Shown here: piece after piece, positions 11,736 to 47,040 of the stretch | Layout: each line of letters starts with the position of its first letter | Position numbering within the stretch: position 1 is the stretch's first letter | NCBI GenBank assembly: GCA_030248215.1 | Contig: JASANG010003018.1 | Coordinates: 124,001-188,000, forward strand | Direction of reading: 5' to 3' | Length of the DNA: 64,000 nucleotides | Source of the DNA: Enoplolaimus lenunculus | Taxonomy: Eukaryota; Nematoda; Enoplea; Enoplida; Thoracostomopsidae | Position numbers and translations under genes: made by a program | The notes under the pieces: model-generated | Told to the model about the DNA's origin: nothing | Databases searched by the model: none | What the model saw: the letters and a program-made list of their open reading frames with translations, nothing else

Positions 11736-13485
11736 CTCAATGCATTTAGTGCTTATTCGCATACGTAATGTAAACAAAAGTCTGTTGGAACGCTGCCCAA
11801 AATGCGTACTATGGTGCGGTCCAGCTTTAATTGTATAGATATTTGTTTCTGTCAAAAAATGACATTGCTTGATTTACATTTATTAAATTCTTTAGTTGTA
11901 TGTGAATTTAATTCGTACAACACTGTCCGGTCTAAGGAAGTAACAACAACTATTCGGTGCTGGAAATTGCTTACCATGACGGCTATTAACGTTTGTTCTC
12001 TTCGGCCACTCATGGTTAAACACTAACACATCGTGTACTATTTTACGTGTCATCGAAAAGAATGACGGAATACAGTGTTTATAAACCAAATTCCCCAAAA
12101 TATGCAACTCAAATATCACGTGCAAAATGGAGTGAAATACCTACAGGCGGGAGCTCTTTTTTCACATCACACCCCACCCAGCCGGTTTGCCGTGTAGCAG
12201 ATCCAAAATTTTCTGATGGGGCACGCCACGCGATGCATAACAACTTAAAAAGCCCGCAAGCGAATTGATTGAGACGTGATACGTAATTTTAGTCGGTCTT
12301 AAATCGTCCTAAAGATTTTTGGATTTGTTCTCCGTTGGGAGGGCAAGGCGTGGGTTTCCCCCATACCTGAATTTATCAGTGGGTTCACGCTACTATGCTT
12401 TTCTACTAATCGCAGGCACACACTGCATTCTGCATCACAACCTCTGTCTGCGTGTGTTGTTCGAATATTGCAATTTTAAGAGGTCGGGTTCCAAACAATC
12501 AGTGTTTTGCTTTATCGTTGCTGCGCAAAGTTATATTTTATTTTTATTTGTTGTATATTTATTGTTTTGCTGCCGTTTGTAAAGCTGTGAGAGTGTCCTT
12601 TAGCAGCAGTTTCAAGAGAAGTTAAACTCTCATCTCGCTCATAAACCTTTGCTGTATTTTTGCACCGCTGTTGACGAGACAAAAAGAAAACAGCGGACTA
12701 AAAGCAAATGCATAATATTGTTTTCGTCTTGGCCACAGTGACGCTTTTGCGAATGCAATGGGGAGGGGGTCGACTCAGGCCTACGCCCTGAACAGGAACA
12801 GACACCAAACTTTCGTTGTAAGGTATAGCACTCAACGTTCGTTTCGTTTTTTGCTCGCATTGCCCGCGAGTATTTTGTGGAGTTGAGTATCACGCGAGTC
12901 CTTCCGTCTTAAGAAATTTGTAGATTTCCTACAGTAGTGACGTTTAATAGCGATTTTGGTTAATATGTCATTGTTTGTGTTCAACAGGATTTTACCTACC
13001 TTTTTTGCTTGAATGTTCCGAAGTTTCACTCCTTCATATTGATTTGTTTTAGAATGATCCTAGTGCCTGTTTCAGAAATTTTTTATACAGAAGGTATTTT
13101 TTGTGTTTTTACAATATTTCTAGTTTTTAAAGCTTGAAAAGTTCGATATTAACGCTTAATTCAAACTGCTCCGTAAGAGCAAAATTTGTAGAACTCATTG
13201 TCGAATCCGGCAACTTGTTTTTGCAATTTAGCTAAAAATACATCAACTACAGATATGCGTGGTAATACGTTGCTTGTCACTTTCAGTTTTAAATGTTTAC
13301 TATTTCCTGTTGGTAGCCTGTAGCAAAAAAGAACAAACGTTCGTTAATTGAAATTTCGAAGGCATGCAATGCTTTCTATCACACGTAGTAAAATTCAAAT
13401 CAAACCTTTGTATGTTTCGCCTAGATTTTGCATTCAAAATTTTGTTTCGTTTTGCATGTTTGTTACTAAAGCCTACAGTGGACCT

Positions 13486-13690
13486 GTGGCCAAAGGGGCG
13501 TAACAGTAGATTAACCGTGTTCCTAAGCCTAAGCGTTGCAAAAATGAGTTCATAAGCCTAAGCCTAATAGCCTAAGCCTTAGTCTGAGCAAAAAATGCAA
13601 TCGAGAATCTAAACCTACTCTTTTATAGACCCACCCGAAACCTGAACGCCCTTTAAAGTAACGTGGGCCGGACCTGTGCAGACGGTTACC
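13486..13690. mobile_element. TTAGGC-bearing MITE, subfamily 1, copy
   Basis: Ends resembling CTTTAAAGTAACGTGGGCC, with degenerate CCTAAG/CCTAAGCCTAAGCC hexamers inside. Its right part (TATAGACCCACCCGAAACCTGAACG) is the reverse complement of sequence at 25.13-25.18 kb, so the two are copies of one dispersed unit in opposite orientation. Confidence 0.6.
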
Positions 13691-13899
13691 TGTCAACAAA
13701 TGAGGTTTGTTTTAGAGGTGTCCACTCAAGTAACTGTGGGTCAGCTTTGTTTCTTTACAGAAAAAATATTACCTGCCAGACAGTTGCTAAAACCTGTTGC
13801 AGTTTTTCGCATTAAATGTTATGCTTAATATGTTGTGCTTCAAGCATTGCAACTATGAGTCACATAAGCATGCTTATCCATTTTAGTCATCTAGAGAGA

Positions 13900-14190
13900 T
13901 CAAAATTTCTTCCCCTACATTTAAAGTTAGCTTGGGCTCAGGCCTATACTTATGCAAGACTATTCCTAAACATAAGCTTAAGCCTAAGCCTGGTTAGAAA
14001 TGTGTATAAGAGCCAGAGTTTTGTTAAATGGTAACTCCGCCGTCCTCACAGTCAGAAACCTCATTGAACAAGTTAAAATTAAAACGCTGGCTTTTGTATA
14101 GTTACATTTACACGTTTAGGTTTAAGTTTAGGAAAAGGCTTAGCTATGTCTAAGCCTAAGCCTAAACCTTTGCCTAAGTCTTAACTTTAA
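13900..14190. repeat. Degenerate TTAGGC-type hexamer repeats
   Basis: Two clusters of CCTAAG-like hexamers (about 13.93-14.01 and 14.11-14.19 kb), of the type found throughout the window, around a short unassigned spacer. Confidence 0.5.
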
Positions 14191-14382
14191 TTGTGGCATA
14201 AGTGCACAACAGCTGAAGCCTGTCGATTGATCAAACATCCAACTTTAACTTTTTTGATAAATCGCAATACGAAATTCCACAAGTTTGCTAGTGTTCAGAC
14301 GAAAAATTCAACAACAAAAACGCACTATACAGTGTTTGAAAGGGGCCCCATCCAAACCGGTTCAAACAAGTGCGAGGGGGCA

Positions 14383-14937
14383 CGTTATAACCGGGGCAGC
14401 TTGGGACAAGTTTTGTCCCTATTAGCCTATTGGGTAACATTTTGTCTGCTAATACACCCCATATCATATTCAAAATCCCTGTATTTGTCTGCTATCATCA
14501 TGTGTAGGTCACCTTTTTACCGTCAATATCATATTTGACAGATTGTCAACTAATATCATACGATATATTTTCAAACCCAAATTGTCCAGTTGAATATCCT
14601 ATACTAGAATTTGAAATTTGAATTTTTGAATTATGATACTGCTTTTCTACGCGGTTTTGTGTCGGAAATGAATTTTCGGACGTGTAATTGCTATTTTAGC
14701 AAATTCCGTGCCTATTCGTTGTAATTTTGGAATATTATATAATATTCGCATAAATGTCTCTTAGTATCACGTGACATACCGACTCTTGTGCACATTGATC
14801 TTCTGAGAGCAATGGTTAGTAAGTAAATGTCATATGACATTCGAGTTTTGTTTGTTCACCTGATATAAGAGCTTCAATTTTAACGTTGACGTCGAATTAA
14901 CATGAGACTAACCGTGTCCCGCCTGTCCCGGTTACAA
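14383..14937. mobile_element. Non-autonomous element, TIR CACGTTATAACCGGGG, copy 1
   Basis: Left end CACGTTATAACCGGGGCAGC followed by TTGGGACAAG; right end CCTGTCCCGGTTACAACGTG. The interior includes TATCATA-type sequence. The same ends bracket a similar unit at 46.4-47.0 kb. Confidence 0.65.
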
Positions 14938-15950
14938 CGTGAATCCGGCAAAAACCGCCAAAGTTTTAAAATGCGTCTGGCTTCTCCTAGAGTTTGGGGG
15001 AACCCCAACCTCTGTCTGCTCCGACACAGCCTGACGGCCATTTAAAAGTGAGCAATATTGGAAAACGAAAAGTGGCAATGAAATGTTTATGAACCCAAAT
15101 TTTCCCTTAACATGGACTGGAACAGTAACCGCCCGTTGGCTTGATATGTAAACCGTAATGAAGACGTTTAAAAGTCCAGCGGTTAACTGCAAACGATTTC
15201 TCCAGGATCTCAAAATAGTGTTTTTGGACGCATTATTGTGCCAAACCAAATATGACTGTTTCAGTTCTGCGCTGGTACACACTAAAAAGTTTGAAACGAG
15301 AAAAATCAAACAGGTCTGCAATATTCTCAATTCTGGACTACAGTAAGCGTAACTGAGGTGCGAATGTAATGAATGTGACGGATTAATCTGCATTAGACGT
15401 TTACTCAACCTGAACTAAAAAGAACTAGGGCCTCTCTTATGTATTTTTTCAACATGTTTTATTGGGATATATCGGTGTTAATAATGCATACGTTGTAGTA
15501 AATCATTTCTGAAGCGGCTTTTCGAACAACAACTTGCTGAAATAATACAATCTTCCCCTGCAATAGCAACAAGATGCATCCCCAATGCAGCGGAACATTC
15601 AGTTCTTTTACACTCGGAACTAAAGCAAATACTATGGAGGGTTTCGTGAAATCCTCAAAACTCCAAAATGCCATGCTGAAAATACGCTACATAGTCGAGC
15701 TGAACGTTGTGGGATAAGAACCTATATGATGCATCATGTGATATGGTGTGTAAATGCGGCGTCTATCGAGACACTCTACTTCTTAGATGATTGCTTGGGC
15801 AGAAAAGATAGAACTACGCCAAGGCATGGTGTCTTCACTTTCTCAGATAGGTAAAGAAGTTAAGACCGTTCGTGCCTATCAGAAACTGCTAAATACACAT
15901 ACATTGCAGCAAAATTTGATAATTATAGAAGAAAATACATAGTGTCTACA

Positions 15951-16083
15951 CACTGGAAAAATACTGAGTCAAATTGACTCTCTCCGAAATAGGCTTTCTG
16001 GACTGCACAAACTGAGTAAATTTCGCCTCCGCCAGAGTCAAACGTGCGACTCAGGGAGTTGAATTGACTCACCATTTTTGCAA
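15951..16083. mobile_element. Family A MITE copy 5 (shortened)
   Basis: CACTGGAAAAATACTGAGTC ... ACTCACCATTTTTGCAAG, with the central part missing relative to full copies. Confidence 0.75.
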
Positions 16084-16236
16084 GACACATACAGACGGGT
16101 GGGCTAATTAGGATAATTTTAGCCTGGTGATTGAGGTTTATGCGTTAATTTGAAATTCGGGGAAAGCGTACAAGAGTCGAAGTATCTGCTATTCTTTTGC
16201 CGAGGTTAGGATAAGATCATGGAAATATAAAATGTA

Positions 16237-16434
16237 CACGGCAAAAATGGTGAGTCAAATCGACTCTCTTCAAAATCGTCTTCCTGACAACACAAACTGG
16301 GTCAAAATCCGACTCCGACTGAGCCAAATTCTACTCTATTTGACTCGGGCGGAATCGAATTTTGACTCCGTTTGTGTAGTCAGGAAAACCTTATTTCGAA
16401 GACAGTTAATTTGACTCGCCATTTTCTGGCAGTG
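16237..16434. mobile_element. Family A MITE copy 6, TA-flanked
   Basis: CACGGCAAAAATGGTGAGTC to TTCTGGCAGTG, flanked by TA on both sides. It lies about 350 bp upstream of the tropomodulin-like start codon. Confidence 0.82.
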
Positions 16435-16784
16435 TACATATATATTCCTACACGCACGCAAAAAATTATTTCTGAATTTATTCAGTAGAGTATTTTCTGT
16501 GGCAAATCTAAAAATTTTTTCTGATGTTTAAGACAATTTTTCTAAAAATAACTGGAAAACGTTTATTTTCTGCAATCTTTTCTGTTATAACAGAAATACT
16601 TTTCAAGTGCACCTTGCTAATTATATTTCTTAAATGTGACAAATTTTTTCTTAAATATCAGAAATATTATTTTGAGTGCACTGCAACTGTTAATATTTTG
16701 CAGAAGAAAAAGTGTTTACAATCATTGTAATTTAAAATTGCTTTAAACAGTTCTCAAATAATCTAATCTAATACGAACGGTCAA

Positions 16785-39394
<22,610 letters not shown>

Positions 39395-40645
39395 AATATC
39401 CGTAATTTAAGGAAGTACTTTATGTGTAATATGAGGCGTAGCAACGGAACCGAGAACGAGAGCGATCAGCCTAGCGCACGAAGCGAGCCAGAAGCCAAAC
39501 GCAATTCTCTGACAAAAAATTGCATGTATACAAGGCTTTTCTTCTTAAATGCTGCTGCGAGAACCTATGCCTTCCGTCTTGCTGCGCCCCTGGGTGTAAT
39601 ATATATTTAATGTATTTTCGTTGCCCTAACGGGGTCGGTACAATTGAACTTGGCATTATATAATTGTGAAGCATATAACAAAACAATTTCAATATAGCAA
39701 ACCGATTAAACAGCAAAAACTTTTTAGATTTCATTGCTTCCTAATGGTTGAATAAATTGTTCGAATTCACACTTTAGGCCATTGTCATTGTCGTTTGATT
39801 TGTCAATTAATTTTGCGTTTAACCGATTTGCTTCGTGTAATGCCTAGTATACGGTAACTGTTTCAGAAGTTCAAGCCTTAAACTAATAAGTTAAACATAT
39901 TGCGAAAAAAACAGCTTAAGCTATACATTGAGTAGAAAAATGTGATAAAATTTAAAGCTTCGCAATGCTAAATACTTACGTGTCGTTTTCTGTTTTACTT
40001 TTATGCTCTAAAAATTGCTTGTCTTAATTGGTTTAAAATTATTTAAAAACAACCTCTATAACAACGATTCTAAACCGATGCGTGGTTATTAAGTTTATTG
40101 TAGATTCGAAGGTACATCTTTTAGTTATTATTTGAGCTGAAAGTGATTAAAACGTTTTGAAAATGCGCTACATAAAGGCTTGCAATCGTATAGCCTCCAT
40201 TAAGAAATTCTTACTCAAAAAGTCTCAAATTTTGCTGAGATTTGAGTGCCTGAATGTAAGGCTTTGTTATGGTGACACAAAATTGGACTTAATTGTAACT
40301 TTCCTGAGAACGTCCGAAATTCCGTAGAGATTTGACCAATAGAATGCTAAGCTTTAAAGATTTAATTGCCATTGAGTGAGACGTAGATTGAGCGTAACTT
40401 AAGTAATAGCTTAGCTACGTCTTATTTTGATGTATCAGCTCAATACGCATTTTGAAACGTATCAACTGTGATGTGGAATTCGTGGTTTTAGTGCCGCCAA
40501 ATTTTGGTAAGCAATCTAAAAGGAACATATGCTGTTGAAATTATAATCTACAAACGAAATATACAACATTCGTGTGGGTAATGATTAAGGAAATTTTTAT
40601 AATTACGTTAATTAATAATATTAATGCGGACGTGTAATGATTGTG
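39395..40645. other. Convergent spacer, no gene seen
   Basis: AT-rich DNA between the 3' ends of the tropomodulin-like gene and the cysteine-rich gene. A GC-richer relic at 39.43-39.60 kb contains GAAGCCAAACGCAATT, resembling the dispersed repeat at 11.59 kb. Confidence 0.4.
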
Positions 40646-43575
40646 TCAACTATAATCATTGCCTCTTCGCCAAGCACCAGAGCCCCCTAAATATCGGTAT
40701 GCAGAACGTAACCGAGCGTGTGATTTAGTACGTTTGTGAAAGTACCGCTTTGTTCTCCGTAAAGCCAATATAAGATCATTATCGCCTGCGGACTTATTTT
40801 TAATTGCAGCCCAAATGAAATTTCTCCGCACCTTACCGTTAATGCGTGCTGTAAGTATAGGATTCGATTCAGCTAAGCTTCCTGCCCAATACGCGAGTTC
40901 ACCGAGTACGTCTCGTCCCCGTTGACTCATTTGTTTACCGTATTTCATTGCAAGCGCAGATGCCTTGCGTAAGCGATGTTTGGACAGTGCTAAAGCGTCA
41001 TATTTGCTTAGCCCAAGTAACTGATCAGTGTTTTCACATGTTTCATTATCAACTACGCCTATAAAAGGTAACAATTTCGCAGTTAAGGCTTTTGTTAGGT
41101 TCATTTTAATTAAATCATCGCTGGTTAAAAATCGAAGCTCTACTTGTAAGCCAATTGTGACACCGGAATCTGAGCTATCACACGACCCGTTGAGCAGTAA
41201 TCCTTCCGTTGTAATGATTCGCTCTGTAATACTTTGAACATTGGCGTCTGAAACAAACTTATGCTTTACGTCTGTAAAGGTGGCTTTGCTCTCACACTAA
41301 AAATTCTTTTTTTGCTGACATGCTACTGTGGTCGTTAGGGCGCAACTGACGCTGAGCCAGAGCTGGAGGTCAGCAAAATTTGCCGGAACCTGAGCCGGCG
41401 GTAATGCCTGTGGTGAAGCAAAATTACGCAGTTGAACCAATATTACTTTGCCAATATTAACAAATATCCGTAAAGTGAAGTCAAAATTTTGGTCTGGGCT
41501 TATTTTTTAAGATATCCATACCGACAACCAACTTTTGAAAATTGCATTAAAACTTCAGACCAAATTCATTAAACGTTTCAATTTTGTAAAACATTAAGAA
41601 ATTTCACTCCGAAATTGCCGAAACCTCTGGCAAAAATTCAAACTACATGTTTGTGCCATCATATAATGCAAAATTATGCCTTCTTTCGTATATGACTGGC
41701 TCAAAATTCTATTTATCTGTTTTTGTTCCAAAAGTTAAGTATTTACTTAAAGCGCCGGTTTTAGTTACTACATAAGCATAACTTAAAGAAACAGTTAAGT
41801 AATATTTGACAAAACCGTCCAATAGTTACACTGCCAAAAATGCCGAGTCAAATGGACTCCCTCCGAAATCGGCTCTACGGGATTGCACAAACTGAGTCAA
41901 ATTCGATTCCGCCAGGGCCAAACCTGCGACTAAGTGAGCCGAATTTGATTCTGGCGGAGTCGAATTTGACACAGTTTGTGTAGTCCTGTAGAGCCTATTT
42001 CGGAGAGAGTCAATTTGACTCACCATTTTTTTCAGTGTACGCGGGAAAAATAATTCTAATTTGGGTGTGAAGTTGATCAAAGATTGAAATTTTTGATATG
42101 CAAGCAAATGTCAAAAAAGATACAGAGTAAACACCTTGCAAGCGAACCAAGCGAGAAGCCAACGATGTTTTTGTATTTAAGTTTTTAAGTTCTACACGAA
42201 ATTTTATCACTTCTTTGGAACAAGCTTAGTGGTTTACGCGACACCAATCATTTCTCTACCAAGTGTCGACAGCAAACACATGATGCCCCCGTTCCTGCAT
42301 GCCTGCCAGCCGATATATACGTTTCTAACCTCGGTCAAGTTTTGAAAAATATGGACATTTGTATTTTGTAAACTGACAGTTTGTACAATCGACGACTCCT
42401 GCAAGATTGCATACAGAACGCGTTTGAATTGTGTTGTTGTTCCATTTGATATTTGCTGAATTATTGCCGTGTAACCAATCAGTGCTAAAATTTAAACCTG
42501 TTTGATTGGGGCTGTCTAAAACATTTGAAATACTCAGTGGTTTCAGTTGATGGTATTGGTTGATTTTGGAATCACATTTGGAACAATTAACACTTGCTTT
42601 ATTAGGTTGTGCAGTACCTCTCGGGCATGGCTTTGGACAGCGATTACTTGAATCGCAATAGTGCCCTTGTGGACAAGGAACACACTTGTTTTGACCGGTC
42701 AGCGTTTGAAAGTAACCGGATGAACACTCGATGCACTCGACTTGACCAGTAGCGTTCTGAAAGGTACCACGTGGGCAAGGTATTGGCAATTCATTATTTG
42801 CTGGACAATGATGACCTAAGGGACAGTGTTCACATTCTGAACCTCCAGTATTGTTTTGATATGTTCCAGGTGTACAATTGGTGCAATCTGACGCCCCAAT
42901 AAACGATGTGATCATGCCGGCAGGGCATGGTTCAGGACTCGCTGATACATTAGGACAAATATAGCCAATTGGACACCGAATGCACTGCAGCTGTCCTTCA
43001 CGGTCTTGAAAATGACCAATGGAGCACTCGTGACAGTCGGTGGCACCTTCAAAATACTGGATTTTTCCTTTCGGACACGGCATTGGCGGTTCGATCGGTG
43101 ACGGACAGTAATGCCCTGATGGACATAGTTGACACTTTTCTTGCCCCCATTCAGGTTGGGTATAACCTTGTGCACATGGACGGCATTGTATCGAGCCAGT
43201 TTCAGATGAATAGTTACCAGGTGGACACGGTTCAGGTTCCCGTGATTGATTGCTACATTTATGACCAACAGGGCAACGTTCACATTGTTTCTGACCAAAC
43301 CTTGACTGATAATAACCCTCGGCGCATTTGTAACAGTCGTTGCGGCGTTCGAATGCTTGAACTGTTCCAGGCACGCAAGATGAAAGCGATGTTCCGTTAC
43401 AACGATGGCCTGCTGGACACGGCTCGCATGTACCATTATTTGGCGAATGATAATATCCTGTCTCGCACATCACATCTTGAGCAAATTGAGCGCATTTTAA
43501 TACAACCGACAACTTGAAAACGAAGATACAAATTGTGCGCCCTAAAAATTTTGAAATTTCAGCTTTAAACAACAT
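40646..43575 (-). CDS. Secreted cysteine-rich protein with GCC2/GCC3 (ephrin-receptor-like) modules
   Basis: Proposed two exons, 43575 to about 42330 and 41250-40646. The join ACCGAG|GTTAGA ... TTGTTTCAG|ACGCC restores a Gly codon to Asp and keeps the frame to TGA, giving about 618 residues. Residues 10-35 are hydrophobic enough for a signal peptide (ICIFVFKLSVVL). Then come about eight modules of 40-45 residues with the pattern CPxGxxxx, GxxxCxxCxxGxYQ and CxxCPxGHxC, the layout of GCC2/GCC3 or Eph-receptor-like cysteine-rich domains in extracellular proteins. Exon 2 encodes a helical, basic segment of unknown type with few cysteines (LTKALTAKLLPFIGV, ending GAWRRGNDYS). No transmembrane span was seen, so secretion is inferred. 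The donor is weak, and exon 1 could continue differently. The start codon sits at the edge of the 80-bp tandem array, so further upstream exons are possible. Confidence 0.72.
41829..42037. mobile_element. Family A MITE copy 10, TA-flanked
   Basis: CACTGCCAAAAATGCCGAG to ACCATTTTTTTCAGTG flanked by TA, inside the intron of the cysteine-rich gene. Confidence 0.85.
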
Positions 43576-44515
43576 TTATGCGTTTCAGTGTTCATGCTGT
43601 TAATGTCGGCAGCGGAAAAACTGGAAATTTTTGAAATTCCAACTTTAAACAACATTTATGCGTTTCAGTGTTCAAGCTGTTAATGTCGGCAGCGGGAAAA
43701 CTGAAAATTTTTGAAATTTCAACTTTAAACAACATTTATGCGTTTCAGTGTTCAAGCTGTTAATGTCGGCAGCGGAAAAACTGGAAATTTTTGAAATATC
43801 AACTTTAAACAACATTTATGCGTTTCAGTGTTCAAGCTGTTAATGTCGGCAGCGGAAAAACTGGAAATTTTTGAAATTTCAACTTTAAACAACATTTATG
43901 CGTTTCAGTGTTCAAGCTGTTAATGTCGGCAGCGGGAAAACTGAAAATTTTTGAAATTTCAACTCTAAACAACATTTATGCGTTTCAATGTTCAAGCTGT
44001 TAATGTCGGCAGCGGGAAAACTGAAAATTTTTGAAATTTCAACTTTAAACAACATTTATGCGTTTCAGTGTTCAAGCTGTTAATGTCGGCAGCGGGAAAA
44101 CTGAAAATTTTTGAAATTTCAACTTTAAACAACATTTATGCGTTTCAGTGTTCAAGCTGTTAATGTCGGCAGCGGAAAAACTGGAAATTTTTGAAATTTC
44201 AACTTTAAACAACATTTATGCGTTTCAGTGTTCAAGCTGTTAATGTCGGCAGCGGAAAAACCGGAAATTTTTGAAATTTCAACTTTAAACAACATTTATG
44301 CGTTTCAGTGTTCAAGCTGTTAATGTCGGCAGCGGAAAAACTGAAAATTTTTGAAATTTCAACTTTAAACAACATTTATGCGTTTCAGTGTTCAAGCTGT
44401 TAATGTCGGCAGCGGGAAAACTGAAAATTTTTGAAATTTCAACTCTAAACAACATTTATGCGTTTCAATGTTCAAGCTGTTAATGTCGGCAGCGGAAAAA
44501 CTGGAAATTTTTGAC
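43550..44515. repeat. Tandem array of twelve 80-bp units spanning a gene start
   Basis: The block AACATTTATG recurs every 80 bases from 43571 to 44451. Units are nearly identical, differing at a few positions such as AGCGGAAAAACTGG against AGCGGGAAAACTGA. On the minus strand every unit contains ATGTTGTTTAAAG, the first codons of the cysteine-rich protein, so the array copies the region around that gene's start codon. Since 80 is not a multiple of three, the units do not form one long reading frame. Confidence 0.95.
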
Positions 44516-45494
44516 AGGCGCATCGTGTGTCACGAATGCGAAAATATAGACACATATGGGTTGATATTTTGTTTGATTGTTTACTATCGTCAGTACTATG
44601 GGATTCTGGACAACAGGGATATTTTGCATAACGAGAAACATGAAGAGATGAGAAAGCCACACGAGGGTGAATTTTAATGAAATACGGTTTGGAGATCGGT
44701 TGTTGATTGTTTTTTTCGTAAACACTTACGAGCGGATTTATGCTAATAGCGATTTTATGTTGAATTTACCGGTATTAGTGTTTTTGTGTTTTGATTGTAA
44801 AACTACTGTTTTGAGCATCGTGGGCAACATGCATTAATTAATAAAAAAGCTAGTGAGCGAATCGAATGAGAAGTCAAACACAATTTCAGTACTAAAATCT
44901 GAACACAATGTTTTTCGTAATTCCTGTTGCAGGGCCGAGGCCAGACTAGGTCCTTCCTTCGATCCGCTAGTGAATGCCAGCTGATAGTGTTGCGGCGAAA
45001 TTCCCAATGATAGTAGGTATAACCTTTTTTAAACATTTATAACAACTTGGAAGCATTTGATGGTGTTTTAGACAACCTATTACATTCATATGAAACAAAA
45101 TTAAGCACTACCAATACTGCATTGCGGTATTCAAACGATTCTGGCAATAAAAGTGATACCTACTATTCGAAGTGACCGACTGAAATATGTGAAAAACGTT
45201 CTTGAACCACGAATATATTTCAAATATTTGATATTGCGTGTTTTTCAATGAGCTTGTAATAAAAATTAACAAATAATGTTCAACTTACCAATCGTTTTCA
45301 TTGTTTATATGTTTTAAATGTCGGAAATGTATCTTTCAAATCACCATTATTAAACATTCACAATCCTTTCATCTCGAAGAAACAACTCTGGCCTTTAGTT
45401 GACGTTAACAACGTTAACAATACTGAGTGTAAGCTTGACTGCGTGCACCAGAGTCAAAGCCGGCGTAAACTGACTTAGCCTTTAGTGAATTCAA
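44516..45494. other. AT-rich spacer upstream of the 80-bp array
   Basis: Several overlapping short frames are open on both strands at 44.47-44.73 kb, including a cysteine-containing minus-strand one that could be an upstream exon of the cysteine-rich gene. None has decisive splice sites. Confidence 0.3.
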
Positions 45495-45930
45495 TACTGT
45501 GGTGACCCGAATGAGAGGGGGGACTGATATTTATTTCGCCTCTCCAGAGGGTACCTCCCCCTGTTATGCGGTTACGGACTGTTATTTATTTTCAAAGAGT
45601 CCTCCGTCACCCTTCGTAACTGATATATCCGGTATTGCAACTATCCGTTGAATTAAACGTTTATTTGTCTTGTATCAAAAGCGTGACCGATTATACAAGG
45701 TTACACTTAGAATTACTTTCAAACTTGAGTACGCTTTTGAGTTTCGAACTCAACTTTATTTGGTTCTGGAGTCTTTATGCGCTACAATTAGGGATAGACA
45801 TTCATTGACTCTAATTAGGGTTTAGGGACTCTGGCCGCTTCCGAACTTTCATTAGGGATACGGGCTCCTATTGATTGGAACTCAAAATGGGGACCCCCTC
45901 TTAACCCCTTTTATTCGTGTCACCACAGTA
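45495..45930. mobile_element. Family C MITE copy 3
   Basis: TACTGTGGTGACCCGAATGA to TTATTCGTGTCACCACAGTA. Both ends carry the same GTGGTGAC variant, so the inverted ends match each other better than they match other copies. Orientation is opposite to copy 2. Confidence 0.83.
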
Positions 45931-46018
45931 GTTGTTTTTACTTTATTAAAATTCTTCCTTGACTTGTAAAAATATCACTTAATCCATTATTCTGTTGTAA
46001 TCTTAGCGTATTTCTGAG

Positions 46019-46180
46019 TTAGCCCGATTCACACGTGAAGGTTTTCGCAACAAAAGCTTGCACGTGCATCTATGTGCAAGTTCGATAACAAAACAACTTT
46101 GAAGTTCCTGCAACTGCAAATTATTCGCAGGAATTCATCATATTGAATTTAATTCGCGCGTGTGAACACAGTTGAAGATT
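46019..46180. mobile_element. Family F element (TTCACACGTGAA ends), diverged copy
   Basis: Starts TTAGCCCGATTCACACGTGAA and ends near GCGCGTGTGAACACAG, with TGCAAGTTCG and CCTGCAACTGCAA inside. Related to the clearer copy at 47.65 kb. Confidence 0.5.
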
Positions 46181-46254
46181 GATAGGCCAATTGAAAATTT
46201 TGTCACTGATCGTTTTTTGAATTTCATGTCAAGATTCAGAATGAAACTGATGTG

Positions 46255-46400
46255 TTCTATGTATTTCATAGAATAGGCAAATTCGAAGCTTAAGCCTAAG
46301 CGTTAGAATGAGCTTATTCCTAAGCCTAACCCTAAGCAAAAATTAGTCTAAATCTTCAGCTTACTTTATTCCAGACTCACAGATAAAAGCACCGCCCCTG
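46255..46400. repeat. TTAGGC-type dispersed unit
   Basis: GAAGCTTAAGCCTAAGCG, TTCCTAAGCCTAACCCTAAG and AATTAGTCTAAATCTTCAGC: hexamer relics with the usual flanks. Confidence 0.5.
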
Positions 46401-46415
46401 ATCGTTATGCGGGGT

Positions 46416-47040
46416 TCACGTTATAACCGGGGAGCCGGGACAAGGTTTGTCCCATGTTGATTTGACGTCAACGCTAAAATTCGGTTAGCTTATAAACCAC
46501 CGCTCTCAAATGATCCTTGTGTACAACGGACTGTATGTCAGTGACACTGTAGGACATTTATGCGAATATCATATGATATTCCAAAATTTCAACGAATATC
46601 ATATGATATTCAGCGGGAAAGTGTAACCTTTGGGTACTAATAAATGAATGAAAAGTTGGACGGTAGGGGCACAAATGTTCTTTAAATATACCAAATACAC
46701 GTCTGCAATTTGTTTCCGACACAAAATCGCTTAAAACCATAGCTTCATAGCTCTAAAATTCAAATTTCAAATTATAGTATCATACGATATTCAACAGGAC
46801 AATTTGGGTATGTTACCTCAAGTATGCAGACATTTGAAAATGTATCATATGATATTCGAAGACAATACCTCGAATATCATATGATATTGAAGAACAAAAG
46901 GTGACCCACACATGTTAACAGCAGACAAATACGAATTTTTGAACGCGATATAGGTTCTGTGTGGAGACAAAATGTTATCCAATAGTCTAACAGGGGCAAA
47001 ACGCGTCCCAAGCTGCCACGGGTACAACGTAAATCCCGCA
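46416..47040. mobile_element. Non-autonomous element, TIR CACGTTATAACCGGGG, copy 2
   Basis: Left end TTCACGTTATAACCGGGGAG, right end CCACGGGTACAACGTAAATC, about 620 bp. The interior holds repeated palindromes AATATCATATGATATT (46563, 46593, about 46845 and 46872). Confidence 0.62.

Larger units (their letters stand above)
10465..13485. other. Repeat-rich intergenic DNA
   Basis: No gene was supported. The stretch holds two copies of a dispersed repeat (10.75 and 11.59 kb), a tRNA-derived SINE-like piece (11.0 kb) and unassigned AT-rich sequence. The short open frames around 12.3-13.0 kb lack splice or domain support. Confidence 0.4.

Noticed and set aside
43550-44515. CRISPR-like look of regular repeats
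   Set aside because: Units are contiguous 80-bp copies with no unique spacers, in an animal genome.
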